A stretch of 64,000 bases of DNA from Dermacentor variabilis (taxonomy: Eukaryota > Arthropoda > Arachnida > Ixodida > Ixodidae). The stretch is from positions 261,775,100-261,839,099 of the forward strand of contig NC_134569.1 in NCBI RefSeq assembly GCF_050947875.1, given 5' to 3'. Made by a program: the position numbers and the translations under genes. This document shows, in pieces, positions 46,498-56,775 of this stretch; positions within the stretch are counted from its first letter, which is position 1; every line of letters begins with the position of its first letter. The notes under the pieces were generated by a model. That model had not been told where the DNA came from and did not search any database. It saw only the letters and a program-made list of their open reading frames with translations.

Positions 46498-46609
46498 GGT
46501 TTGTTGATGAAAGGCGTGCATTTTCTTTGTCCGCTCGATAATTCGGACATTCGGTTAATTCGGACATAATTTACGGTCCCTAGAAGTCCGAATTAACGAG
46601 CTTTTACTG

Positions 46610-46730
<121 letters not shown>

Positions 46731-46735
46731 AAGGT

Positions 46736-46806
46736 GCAGCGGTGGCATAGAGGTAGAAATCCGCCTTGCGTGCAAAAGGACCGTGGTTCGAATCCCGGTG
46801 CCGCGC
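46736..46806 (+). promoter_or_regulatory. tRNA-like head with A and B boxes
   Basis: A-box-like GTGGCATAGAGGTAGA and a perfect B box GGTTCGAATCC (46785-46795) are spaced as in a tRNA gene. Acceptor-stem pairing is poor, so this is a tRNA-derived promoter region of a retroelement and not a functional tRNA gene. Confidence 0.7.
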
Positions 46807-47287
46807 AATTTTCCACCGGATTAAAAAAAAAAGTCCGTGTGTTGATAAAATTAATGTGTGGCCTGATCCCGGTGACCAGAACTGGTAATGCACTCCCTCA
46901 CCAGAGCAGGATTGGCCACCCTGGTGCAGTACTTGGCCACAACCTCCTCTATGAACACAACAATCAAACACCGGCTCTCAGTCCCCAGCAGCTGCGAAGC
47001 AACTGACCACGGCGGCGCTCAGACCTGCGACGCAGCAGAGGGTGCTAAGAATACCTGGTTCCGGACAGGCTGCTATTGGAATTTGAACATGGCAACGTTT
47101 AACGCTAGAATGTTATCTAGTGAGGCGACTTGAAGAAAAGAGCGCTACGAAGACGCGGACTATAAGAGGAACATGTCGATGGACAAGGCGCCAAACTTCC
47201 AACTAAACGTTTTTTGAAGAAACAGGCTTTTATATAGACACAACCTCGAATGGCCCATCGTGACATCCCGACATCCCTATCTCATTA

Positions 47288-47840
47288 AAGACAGTTTTAG
47301 TATAGCGTACGCTATTCCATTGCGTACGCTAAAAAATAGCGGATCGTCACTGCGCATGCGCTGAACGCTAAACGAAATAGCGGGTATAGCGGGCGTACGC
47401 AACGCAAACGAGTTAGCGTTAGCGTTTTTGCGGGGTTTGCGGAGCTTGCGGGAAACATGGCGGCGGTCCGGGCTGCCCACTTCGAATTGAATTTGGCGTT
47501 GCTTTTGTAAAATACACTTCATTCGTAGCAAATGACTGTGTAAACGGCTTTCGCTTAGTCTCAGGCCGCTTCGACGACAGAGTATTATGGATAACCTCGT
47601 GGTGTTTTCGAGATCGCTTCTCGTTTCGAACGAGTCGAAGCCTAACGAAAGAAGCGTTCGAGATGTCAGTGCCACCTGTCGCGAAATGCGCGAAATAGCC
47701 GCAACGACGGCATATGGCCTCTGAGATCCGAAGATATCGCCGGCGAACTAAAATTGTAGAAAACGTGCGCTGCTTAGCGTACGCTATATTATAGCGTATA
47801 GCGTACGCTATAGTTGCGGACGCTAAACTAAAACTGTCTA
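47288..47840. mobile_element. MITE with GCGTACGC palindromes, 553 bp
   Basis: Inverted ends (AGACAGTTTTAGTATAGCGT at the left, the same with few changes inverted at the right) are flanked by TTA on both sides (47285-47287, 47841-47843), a 3-bp target duplication such as PIF/Harbinger elements make. Inside, GCGTACGC occurs near both ends at least four times, mostly as TAGCGTACGCTA. An NRF-1-like CTGCGCATGCGC lies at 47350. No transposase is present. It interrupts the last codons of the PLE endonuclease. Confidence 0.75.
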
Positions 47841-48139
47841 TTAGAAATGCTATCTCTTTTCTGGTAAGCGTCACTGAAGGGCAGCTAATGCACGTGCCCT
47901 CGGCCTTTGCAATGTAAAAAGCTTCTAGTATCTCCCGTTGTAGTCTATCTCTAGACCGTGCCAGAAACCTGGTGTTACAAAGATATGGGCGGCAATGGTG
48001 ACGTTTACAGTGTTCTGCCAGATGGCCCCCCACATTGTTATTAACGGCCCAATTGTGCTCACGCACCCTTTCATTAAAACACCGTCCCGTTTGACCGATA
48101 TAAACCTGTTGGCAACTTAGGGGTATCTCATACACGACA
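47841..48139 (-). pseudogene. Outer PLE GIY-YIG endonuclease
   Basis: Contains MYEIPLSCQQVYIGQTGRCF, the intact GIY-YIG core including the YIG glycine, then NERVREHN, a zinc-finger-like LAEHCKRHHCRPY and the C-terminal LQREILEAFYIAKAEGTCIS and SVTLTRKEIAFL. It is cut at its N side by the inner PLE insertion and at its C side by the MITE. The frame before and after the inner insertion is continuous once one target copy is removed. Confidence 0.85.
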
Positions 48140-48151
48140 TTACTTTTGCAA

Positions 48152-49064
48152 CATTGCCATTTGTTGGGCGTGTTGGTTAATTGAAAGCATATTTAGCGCC
48201 AGCAAACAAGGATGGAAGGGAGACGACAACACAATGCGCTAACTTCAACAACGTGATTTTCAGGAAATACACCTATATAACCCATGCACAGTGGCGCCAC
48301 CTTATCCAAATCTTACCCATCCAAAAAAGCCGTTTCCTTATCTAACAGGTCGATTGAAGGGGCACTAACACATGTGTCTCTATTCCGCCAGATAGCCTGA
48401 GCTTCAATGATCTCTCACACGTCTTTATCTTTGTGCTTCGCAAGAACCCGGCAGGATTCATGCATGGTAGTGCCCTACCTGCATAGAACGGCACATAAAC
48501 TTAAGAAAATGGCAAGCCGGGTAGACTCAAAAGTGGTCTTTTCCGCACCAGAAAAGCTGGCAAAAATATGTCGATTGACGGACCCGCACCGTAAGCCAGC
48601 TGCCGGATGCTCTACGAATCATCGTAGAGACTGTTGTATATGAGCTTCCGCTGTCCTGTGGGAAAAAATACATCGAACAGACAGGGAGATGTCTTAATGA
48701 CCGATTACGGGAACATTGCCAAACTGTGAAAAATAAGCAATACGGTCATCTGTCAATCCACTGTCAAGAGTGCGGCTGTGCGCCGGTGTATGAATCCTGC
48801 CGGGTTCTTGCGAAGCACAAAGATAAAGACGTGCGAGAGATCATTGAAGCTCAGGCTATCTGGCGGAATAGAGACACGTGTGTTAGTGCCCCTTCAATCG
48901 ACCTGTTAGATAAGGAAACGGCTTTTTTGGATAGGTAAGATTTGGATAAGGTGGCGCCACTGTGCATGGGTTATATAGGTGTATTTCCTGAAAATCACGT
49001 TGTTGATGTTAGCGCATTGTGTTGTCGTCTCCCTTCCGTCCTTGTTTGCTGGCGCTAAATATGC
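48152..49064 (+). mobile_element. Inner hairpin PLE, 913 bp, with 275-bp inverted arms
   Basis: The target duplication TTACTTTTGCAA (12 bp) lies at 48140-48151 and 49065-49076. The tail GGGCGTGTTGGTTAATTG is at 48167-48184. Arms 48187-48461 and 48790-49064 are inverted copies with about five mismatches in 275 bp. The right arm carries the endonuclease C-terminus and 3' region. The left arm is an inverted duplicate of it, as in other Penelope copies with inverted pseudo-LTRs. Confidence 0.9.
48475..48938 (+). pseudogene. Inner PLE endonuclease remnant
   Basis: The plus strand reads KVVFSAPEKLAKICRLTDPH, then after frameshift LSCGKKYIEQTGRCLNDRLR and EHC, then ESCRVLAKHKDKDVREIIEA and FLDR with a stop at 48936-48938. 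The YIG glycine is changed to E. At least one frameshift near 48640 inactivates it. Confidence 0.8.
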
Positions 49065-49507
49065 TTACTTTTGCAAGTCGTGTACTGCGCTGCATGTTTC
49101 TTAACGCATAGTTCGGGTTTTGCCTTTGTCAGCATAGGGCATATCTTGGCCAACTTACACGGTGCAATGAAGAGAACACTGTGCCTTTGCGCCACCTTCT
49201 TGAGGTTGTGGGACACCCTATGCTAATAACGAATCACATGTACTCTCTTCCTATCAAATGGCTCTTTTGTGTTAGTGCCCTCTCTTGCCTGTTTGATCTT
49301 TTGAAGAAGCTTATCGCAGACGCTAGAGATCAAGAGTGAAGGGAAACCGGCTAGGCGTAGCCTTGAAACCTGGTTATTGAAACTGCTTTCTACTTTGTGA
49401 TTGCAAGACTTATTTAGAGCTTCTTTTAGACAAGTCATTGCAACTCATCTTTTTACTAGCTTGGAGTGCACAGTGTTGTATGAAATTAGCTGCTTGTTCA
49501 CCCCAGG

Positions 49508-50227
49508 CTAGTATTCGAAACAGACATGTGCGTTCATTAGAGTGAGATTGAGGTCCAGGAAGCGAGTGCTGTTATCACAAGGCCTTTCGCATGTGAAGTT
49601 TAGAGCCTTCGATGCATGTCTAAATGTGTTAATTAAAGATTCTACAATGTCATCTAGCCTAAACCCTGGAACCTCGTTAACAACCACCAGGTAGTCATCG
49701 ACGTACCTCATTATAGAAGGAGCACATGACTGATTCAGAATGCTATTTACACACTTGTCAAAGGCGCTGAGAAAGATGTCTGAAAGAATGGGAGCGAGCG
49801 ACGATCCAATGCAAATACCCTTGCATTGTACATACTGTTGGTTTTTGAAACTTACGAAAGTAGAATGAAGATAAAAGCTCCACAGTTCTAAAAACTGGCC
49901 ACTATTCACACCGGTTGCACAACTGAACCTAACTTCACCAAAGTCATTGATTCTGTTCCTAATGGTGCTAAGCACTTCGCCATGAGGAATCTCATAATAC
50001 AGGTCTTCAACGTCCAGTGAAAACGCGTAAACATTGCTCCAAGTTCCTTGTTCTAAAGTCAGCACGACTTCTCTAGAGCTCTGCACAAGGAAAGGGTCAT
50101 ATAGGGGTAACTGGCATAAATGGCGCTTCAGGTAGTGCCCTACTTGCATCCGCCATGTCTTCTCTGAGACAATTGCCCTAAATGGGCAGTCAGGCTTGTG
50201 GGTCTTGCCGGAGAAAAATATTTCCAA
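49508..50227 (-). pseudogene. Penelope reverse transcriptase core
   Basis: A 239-codon open stretch of the PLE reverse transcriptase that would copy element RNA at the target site. Motifs in order: HKPDCPFRAIVSEKTW, motif A FSLDVEDLYYEIPH, motif B GICIGSSLAPILSDIFLS, motif C RYVDDYLVVV with both catalytic aspartates, and LNFTCERPCDNSTRFLDLNL. All three catalytic Asp positions are present. Upstream coding continues in other frames (50140-50421, 50348-50749), so two frameshifts separate it from its N-terminus. Confidence 0.88.
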
Positions 50228-51473
50228 GATGCTTCCTCAGCCCTGTTCATTGCCTTCCGAAGAGCATCCAGGTTGAAGTTCTCAAGCAGCTTGATCGCTT
50301 TGGCTTTTTGCTTTCTGTGTTTGAAATCCACTGCCTTGAAATTCTTCTCAATTGCGCTGATGGCCCTTGGAAAGGATGACGAAGCCATCCTCCTTGTCCG
50401 CCTGTACCTCGACGAGGTCATTTTGCCATAGGAAGCCAGTTATCTTCTTGAAGGGTTGGTTAGGGGTAGTTTTCGAACGCACGGTCAGAAGAAGAGTATC
50501 CACTGCGTAACTGGTAGCTCGGTCCCGCTTTGCCTCGCCAGCACAGTTTTCTATTTGCCAGGCGGTAGCGAGCAGCTGGTGCTTCTTGGACGGCGGCTCA
50601 AAGCTGTATTTCATTCCTTTTTGAAGTAGACTCATAACGTCGTTTGGGAGCACAACATCACCGAGTAGTGTCACTTTAGTTGACTGAATGTTTCGCCGAC
50701 TTCGCTTCATTAGGCTTATTCTTGACTTTTGCCAAAGGAATTCAGTCACTTGTTTGGCAATCCTTTTGGACTGGGCGTATTCTCAGCTGCCTACAACCTG
50801 ATCCTTACTTTCGTTGCACAGGTAACCCAAAGCCAGTCGTTGTACCTACGTACCTGCCGCCCTTTCTCAGACTTCATTATTCTGTACATCCTTTTGACGT
50901 GTCCCCATGAAGGTTCCAGGCCACCAAGAAAGACTTGAACTTCGGGAGCAACTATTCCCTGTTTGAGGTAGTGTGTCACTATCCGAGATTGACAGGAGTT
51001 GATTGCGATGAGGTTGATGCACGTGGCGATGGGACAAGGTTGAACTTGTGAAGACAGGAAAGAGCCCAATGTAGAAGAAATCTGAAGCAGCAGAAACTTC
51101 ATGTGGGCGAGTTGGTTTTGCATACTTGAAGAAAAGAGCGCTACGAAGACACGGACTAAAAGAGGAACATGTACGACAGACGTGAGGCGAATCTAGCAGT
51201 GCTATTGGAGGAATTAGAGTGAAGTAAACGGGATATAATAGGGCTCACTGGAGTTAGGAGTACGAAAGAAGCATATACAGTGCTCAAAAGCGGGCACGTC
51301 CTGTGCTACTGGGGCTTAGCGAAGAGACGAGAACTAGGAGTCGGATTCCTGATTAATAAGGATATAGATGGTAACATACAGGAATTCTATAGCGTTAACG
51401 AGAGGGTGGCAGGTCTTGTTGTGAAACTTAATAAGAGGTACAAATTGAAGGTCGTACAGGTCTACACCCCTAC

Positions 51474-51630
51474 TTAACAGGGATAGGCGGGCTAGTTGGT
51501 GGTCGATATTGGAATGCATCATGTAACCGCGCAAACAAGAGACAAAGAAGGAAACACACAGGACAGGCGCGGACCTGTGTGTTTTCTTCTTTGTCCCTTG
51601 TTATTTGCGCGGTTACATGATGCATTCCAA
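51474..51630. mobile_element. 157-bp hairpin element (PLE-derived)
   Basis: Between 12-bp target copies CTACACCCCTAC (51462-51473 and 51631-51642). It holds the tail GGCGGGCTAGTTGGTGG at the left and inverted arms 51509-51562 and 51574-51630 (small indels) around an 11-bp loop. No coding sequence. Its removal with one target copy restores the RTE frame. Confidence 0.88.
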
Positions 51631-52575
51631 CTACACCCCTACATCCAGTCATGATGACCAGGAAGTCAAAAGCTTCTATGAAGACACGGAATTAGTGATG
51701 GGTAAAGTCAAAACAAAATACCCTATACTGATGGGCAACCTCAACGCCAGGGCAGGCAAGAAGCAGGCTGGAGACAAGTCAGTGGGGAATATGGCACAGG
51801 CTCTAGGAATAGCAGGGGAGAGTTATTAGTAGAGTTTGCAGAACAGAATAATATGCAGATAATGAGCACCTTCTTCCACAAGTGGGATAGCAGAAAGTGG
51901 ACATGGAGGAGCCCGAATGGCGAGACTAGAAATGAAATAGACTTTGTACTCTGCGTTAACTCTAGCATCATACAAGATGTGGATGTACTCGGCAAGGTGC
52001 GCTGCAGTGACCATAGGATGGTAAGAACTTGAATTAGCCTATACTTGAGGAGGGAACGGAAGAAACTGGTACATAAGAAGCCGATCAATGAGCTAGTGGT
52101 AAGAGGGAAAATAGAGGAATTCCGGATCAAGCTACAGAACAGGTATTCGGCCTTAACTTAGGAAGAGGACCACAGTGTTGAAGATATGAATGACAATCTT
52201 ATGGGCATCATTAAGGAATGTGCAATAGAAGTCAGTGCTAACTCCATTAGACAGGATGCCAGTAAGCTATCGCAGGAGATGAAAGATCTGATCAAGAAAC
52301 GCCAATGTATGAACGCCTCTAACCCTACAGCTAGAATAGAACTGGCAGAACTTTCGAAGTTAATCAACAAGCGTAAGACAGCTGATGTAAGGAAGTATAA
52401 TATGGATAGAATTTAACATGCTCTCAGGAACGGAGGAAGCCTAAAAGCAGTGAAGAAGAGATTAGGAATTGGCAAGAATCAGATGTATGCATTAAGAGAC
52501 AAAGCCGGCAATATCATTACTAATATGGATGAGATCGTTCAAGTGGCTGAGGAGTTCTATAGAGTTAATCGAACA

Positions 52576-52828
52576 ATGTAACTCGCTCCCGGAATCCATT
52601 GTTGTAGAGCGCTAACCCTTCGAAATTTCGAGAGTTCCTAACCACCCATATTTGCAACTAATTATGCAAAAACCTGTTTTTTTTAGTGTCTCTTGAGTTG
52701 TTGCCGTTATTTTTTTGCTTTGTACATGACTATTCCTTTGATGTTTGTATTATTGTATTGCCCCCCCCCCCCCCCTAATGTAATACCCTGCATGGGGCCC
52801 TTAAGGGAATAATAAATGATGATGATGG
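52576..52828 (+). mobile_element. CR1-group LINE 3' tail inserted in the RTE
   Basis: About 250 bp, ending CCCTGCATGGGGCCC, AATAATAAATGATGATGATG. It includes a run of 15 C at 52761-52775. No exact target duplication was found. Confidence 0.65.
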
Positions 52829-53888
52829 TTTATACAGTACCAGTGGCACCCACGACGATAATGGAAGAGAGGAATATCTTCCATTATTCTCAATCCAGTC
52901 TAGAGGAATTTGAAATCCCACAAGTAACGTCGGAAGTAAAGAAAACCTTGGGGAGCTATGCAAAAGGGGAAGGCAGCTGAGGAGGATCAGGTAACAGCAG
53001 ATTGCTCTAGAAAAACTGGCCACCCTGTATACGCAATGCCTCATGACTTCGAGCGTACCGGAATCTTGGAAGAACGCTAACATAATCCTAATCCGTAAGA
53101 AAGGGGATGCCAAAGACTTGAAAAAGTATAGTCTGATCAGCTTACTGTCCGTTGCCTACAAAGTATTTACTGAGGCAATTGCAAATAGAATCGGAAACAC
53201 CTTAGACTTCCATCAACCAAAGGACCAGGCAGGATTCCGTAAGGGCTACTCAACAATAGACCATATTCACACTATCAATCAGGTGTTAGAGAAATGTGTG
53301 AAATATAACCAACCCTTATATATATAGCTTGCACTGATTACGAGAAAGCATTTGATTCAGTCGAAACCTCAGCAGTCATGGAGGCATTATGGAATCAGGG
53401 TGTACAAGAGCCATATGTAATAATACTGAAAGATATCTATAGCGGCTACACAGCCACCGTAGTCCTCCATAAAGAAAGAAACAAAATCCCAATAAAGAAA
53501 GGCGTCAGGCAGGGAGATAGGATCTCTCCAATGCTAATCACAGCGTGTTTACAGGAGGTGTTCAGAGACCTGGATTGGGAAGAATTGGGGATAAGATTTA
53601 ATGGAGATTACCTTAGTAACTTGCGATTCGCTGATGATATTGCCTCGCTTAGTAACTCAAGGGACCAACTGCAATGCATGCTCACTGACCTGGAGAGGCA
53701 AAGCAGAAGGGTGGGTCTAAAAATTAATCTGCAGAAAACAAAAGTAGTGTTTAATAGTCTCGGATGAGAACAGCAGTTTACGATAGGTAGAGAGGCACTG
53801 GAAATGGTAAGGGAATTTATCTACTTAGGACAGGTAGTGACTGCGGATTCGGATCATGAGACTGAAATAATTGGAAGAATAAGAATGG

Positions 53889-54046
53889 GAGTACGGTAGC
53901 GCGATTAAAAGACGGGACAAATAAAGACACTAGAGACACACACAGCGCTGTCTGTGTCCCTATGTGTCTTCTTTTGTCCAGTCTTTTAATTGCGCTACCG
54001 TACTCCCCCTGAAGATGCATCACCAACAAGCCCACATTGCAACCCT
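53889..54046. mobile_element. 158-bp hairpin element (PLE-derived), opposite orientation
   Basis: Between 11-bp target copies AATAAGAATGG (53878-53888 and 54047-54057). Arms about 53889-53945 and 53948-54005 form a near-perfect hairpin that starts GAGTACGGTAGCGC. The tail is at the right in reverse complement (CATCACCAACAAGCCCACA). It is the same length and plan as the element at 51474, but the stem sequence is different. Confidence 0.88.
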
Positions 54047-54565
54047 AATAAGAATGGACTGGAGTGCATTTGGCAGGCATTCTCAGATCATGAACAGCAG
54101 GTTGCCATTATCCCTCAACAGAAAAGTGTATTGTCTTACCAGTACTCGCGTACGGGGCAGAAACCTGGAGGCTTACGAAAAGGGTTCTACTTAAATTGAG
54201 GAGGACGCAACGAGCTATGGAAAGAAGAATGATAGGTGTAACGTTAAGGGATAAGAAAAGAGCAGATTGGGTGAGGGAACAAATTCGAGTTAATCACATC
54301 TTGGTTGAAATCAAGAAAAAGAAATGGGCATGGGCAGGACATGTAATGAGGAGGGAAGATAACCGATGGTTATTAAGGGTTACGGACTGGATTCCAAGGG
54401 AAGGGAAGCGTAGCAGGGGGCGGGAGAAAGTTAGGTGGACCGATGAGATTAAGAAGTTTGCAGGGACAACACAACCACAATTAGTACATGACCGGGGTAG
54501 TTGGAGAAGTATGGGAAAGGCCTTTGCCTTGCAGTGGGCGTAACCAGGCTGATGATCATGATATA

Positions 54566-55032
54566 CAAAATGAGTCAGAGTAGTTAAGATGGCTGACCAC
54601 CAACACGCAGCAGCCAGCGTCCCATGATCTTCTTCTTCCTTCTTTCATCCTTCCGTAACAATATGTTTGAGCAATGAGATGCTATACACATCACCAAATG
54701 AACATTGAAGTTACAAAGCTTCCCCGATAAAAAAGGCAGGCAGAAGGAAGAAGCAAAGTCCTGCAGCCAAGCCCAGTATGGTTACCTGCTCCACAAATGC
54801 AGTGGTTCCTCTGCCAGAATCCTTCAGTGAGAAGGCAACAGATGCCATGTGTCCCCTTATGTTACAGTATGCATGAGCAGACTTATGCTACAAGGCCTGT
54901 GTCAGACCCTCCCCCTATAAGAGAAATAGTGGTCGCCACTTTTTTAGTATCCCGACATTCGTGAGATGCGCCACATGACTATCGTGTCACAGGGCTGTGC
55001 AGAACCGGGCCAGTGCAGCATGCAACACCCAC
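54566..55032. other. Non-repetitive intron DNA next to the SMARCD exon
   Basis: No element recognised. The sequence directly left of 55033 is the splice donor region (minus strand GTGGGTGTTGCATGC). Confidence 0.5.
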
Positions 55033-55155
55033 CTTGAGGTCGCGCATCTGAGAGACCAGCCACTTGCTGATGAACTGCTGGGGGTCCTTTGCAAAGCTGA
55101 GGAAAAACTCTCGGTTGGTCTTCAGCTGGTTGATGGTCTCTACAGTTTCATGAAT
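55033..55155 (-). CDS. Bap60: SMARCD/BAF60 (Bap60) penultimate exon
   Basis: A 123-bp exon (41 codons, phase 0 on both sides) encoding [18 protein letters not shown], then [22 protein letters not shown]. This is the conserved coiled-coil-like segment that precedes the TMTDVVG C-terminal block of animal SMARCD proteins. The acceptor is CTCTGTCTTGCAG on the minus strand just right of 55155 and the donor GTGGGTG is just left of 55033. Together with the exon at 36656-36811 it gives 92 contiguous codons of the protein. No disabling change is visible. The gene continues beyond the right edge of the window. Confidence 0.93.
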
Positions 55156-56640
55156 CTGCAAGACAGAGGCCACAAGCCCTTTGGGAAACAAATCGAATTT
55201 CTGTCAAAGTAACACATTAGCAGGCTTTTATTTAAAATGCTATTTATCAGTGATATGATGCTGACCATTCTACAAATATTTAAATCTGAAAATCCAGTGA
55301 AAAATGGACATGGCAATTAATCTTAATTCACATTATTTGCATTCCTCAGCAACATGGCCTCTTTGTCACTGTCACTGGCCCTTGAAGATAGTTTGTAATC
55401 AACATCAAAGTCCTCTGAATCAGAGTTCACAAGAAGCTATTAAATTTCTGCACCATTCAAAAAATATGCAGGCTTTTTAAATAAACACTGATCTACCGAG
55501 TCAAAAAACAATATGTGAGCCCTTTGCTGAAACGCTGCAATATTCCTTGTTCGACTAGTGCTAGTCACTTCAAGCCTCCATTTGCCTATGAACTTCCGTC
55601 TTGTTTGGACAGTCTATGTTTGTATCGTGAAGCACCGGAAAGAAACTTCATCTTGCACCAAGGAACAGCTCTGTGCTGAATAATATTTTCAGAAAAGTGT
55701 TCTTGGAATATTTATCTGTAAAACATGCGCTCGAATTTTTTTACTTTTCTTTTGGTACCGTATTTATTCTAATATAGAGCAAGGTTTTCTTGCCAATATC
55801 TTTAGCCTCAAAGTCACGCCCCACCTAATATGTGAGGCTGATGGATTCAGTTACTGTTCCACTATGAGAGAAAGAGAGCCATGTTTCCAGCAGTCCAGTT
55901 TTTAGATGACAAAGAAAATTGCAGCAACCAATAAACTTTGCCAGGTGAGACAGTATTTCCCATCGCACCAACGCAAAGCAACTTCTATTGAGCATCATCA
56001 TGAAAACAAAGCACCGGAACAGCCATTTCATCTGATTTGGCAAAGCTGATTTGGCAGAGCGATAAGCACTTTTGAAAAGTGCAGTGTGGAACCTCCACAT
56101 CATATGGTCTCAACATGAACTGAAATAGTGAATAAATAGAGAGGAGCCAGCTTTTTAAAGATCAATGTGACACTCGGGACGAAAAAATGACCAACATAGT
56201 TTGGCTAGTATTTAATAGAATGGGTTTTCCTGTGCATAGAGTGTGTATGAGGACTTCATATTGCGGTATAAAGCTGCTTCTACCATTCTGACTTCCAAGA
56301 GGCATTTGCAGAACTCCAAGTGAGCACGAAGAAAAGAAGATTACAGAACAAGGGTGTGTAAGGTAGACGCCGCCCTGTATATGTAGAGCAAGCCCATGGA
56401 CATGCTACAGCCTTTCTAAGTGCACTCCGGAAGAGAGGCAGCTGTCCACTTAGTCTTCTACATTGTTGCTCGTGCATCTCTGTTTAATTCACGTCCTTGG
56501 AGTGAAAAAAGCAAAACCTGTCGCACGTGTATGGTGGCCGAAGCTTCAAGGCTTGTAGAAGAACAACCTCGCTAAATTGGACTTGCCTTCTGGTCCCAGC
56601 AGGCAGTATACAATATTTAATGGCATCAAACTCTCATTAA
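55156..56640. other. SMARCD intron, unrecognised DNA
   Basis: AT-rich. Near 55755-55850 (CCGTATTTATTCTAATATAG, then GTCACGCCCC) it resembles the terminal part of a DNA transposon common in such genomes, but no partner end or transposase is seen. Confidence 0.4.
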
Positions 56641-56775
56641 ATCGGACGAACAAACGGACGAACAAACGGACGAACAAAATCGGACGAGCGCTTGTCCTTG
56701 TCTGTCTTCCTTGTGTCTGTGGTTTTATTTGCGCTAAGCTACCTCTTCAAATATGGACGACCAACTAGCCCAACA
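56641..56775 (+). mobile_element. PLE tail remnant after a CGGACGAACAAA triplication
   Basis: A 12-bp unit CGGACGAACAAA is repeated about three times at 56643-56680. It is followed by CTTGTCCTTGTCTGTCTTCC and the tail GACCAACTAGCCCAACAG at 56758-56775. Confidence 0.55.

Larger units (their letters stand above)
44486..46609 (+). mobile_element. Nearly intact Tigger/pogo element, 2124 bp
   Basis: The ends are CAGTGAAAGCTTGTTAATTC at the left and, on the opposite strand, CAGTAAAAGCTCGTTAATTC at the right: about 27-bp terminal inverted repeats with two mismatches and one gap. TA flanks both ends (44484-44485 and 46610-46611), the pogo-family target. Subterminal TAATTCGG words occur five times on the left (about 44500-44632) and three times on the right. 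The element holds one transposase frame with a single in-frame stop. Confidence 0.92.
47129..51181 (-). mobile_element. Nearly full-length Penelope-like element, 4053 bp
   Basis: It sits inside the RTE between copies of the 9-bp target GTGAGGCGA (47120-47128 and 51182-51190). It has direct terminal repeats of about 48 bp (47129-47177 and 51125-51172, both starting CTTGAAGAAAAGAGCGCTAC), the pseudo-LTR arrangement known for Penelope. Minus-strand coding order is N-terminal region (51123-50791, 50749-50348), reverse transcriptase (50227-49508), connector (49438-49223) and GIY-YIG endonuclease (48139-47841). Two further elements lie in it: a hairpin PLE (48152-49064) and a MITE (47288-47840). 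Confidence 0.9.
51280..54543 (+). pseudogene. RTE endonuclease/reverse transcriptase, broken
   Basis: See the RTE element for motif order. Open stretches at 51280-51477, 51605-51829, 52186-52416, 53043-53327, 53378-53767 and 54196-54543 represent one ancestral polyprotein. They are separated by frameshifts, stops and three inserted elements. The catalytic ADD motif is present as FADDI. Confidence 0.85.
46735..54565 (+). mobile_element. RTE-clade LINE, interrupted by at least four insertions
   Basis: The 5' part (46735-47128) has a tRNA-like head and an untranslated region, then an N-terminal peptide NMATFNARMLSSEA. After the PLE insertion it resumes at 51182 with the apurinic endonuclease region (VLKSGHVLCYWGLAKRRELG, VVQVYTPT, LMGNLNARAG, WTWRSPNGETRNEID in shifted frames) and the reverse transcriptase (AGFRKGYSTIDHIHTINQVL, GVRQGDRISPML, LRFADDI). 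It ends DRGSWRSMGKAFALQWA at 54543 and GATGATCATGAT. Insertions: PLE 47129-51181, hairpin 51474-51630, LINE tail about 52576-52828, hairpin 53889-54046. Numerous stops show it is dead. Confidence 0.88.

Noticed and set aside
46736..46806. Functional tRNA gene
   Set aside because: A and B boxes are present, but the acceptor stem does not pair and the sequence continues into an RTE 5' region.
56643..56680. Minisatellite of CGGACGAACAAA
   Set aside because: Only about three units. Noted with the PLE remnant and not called separately.
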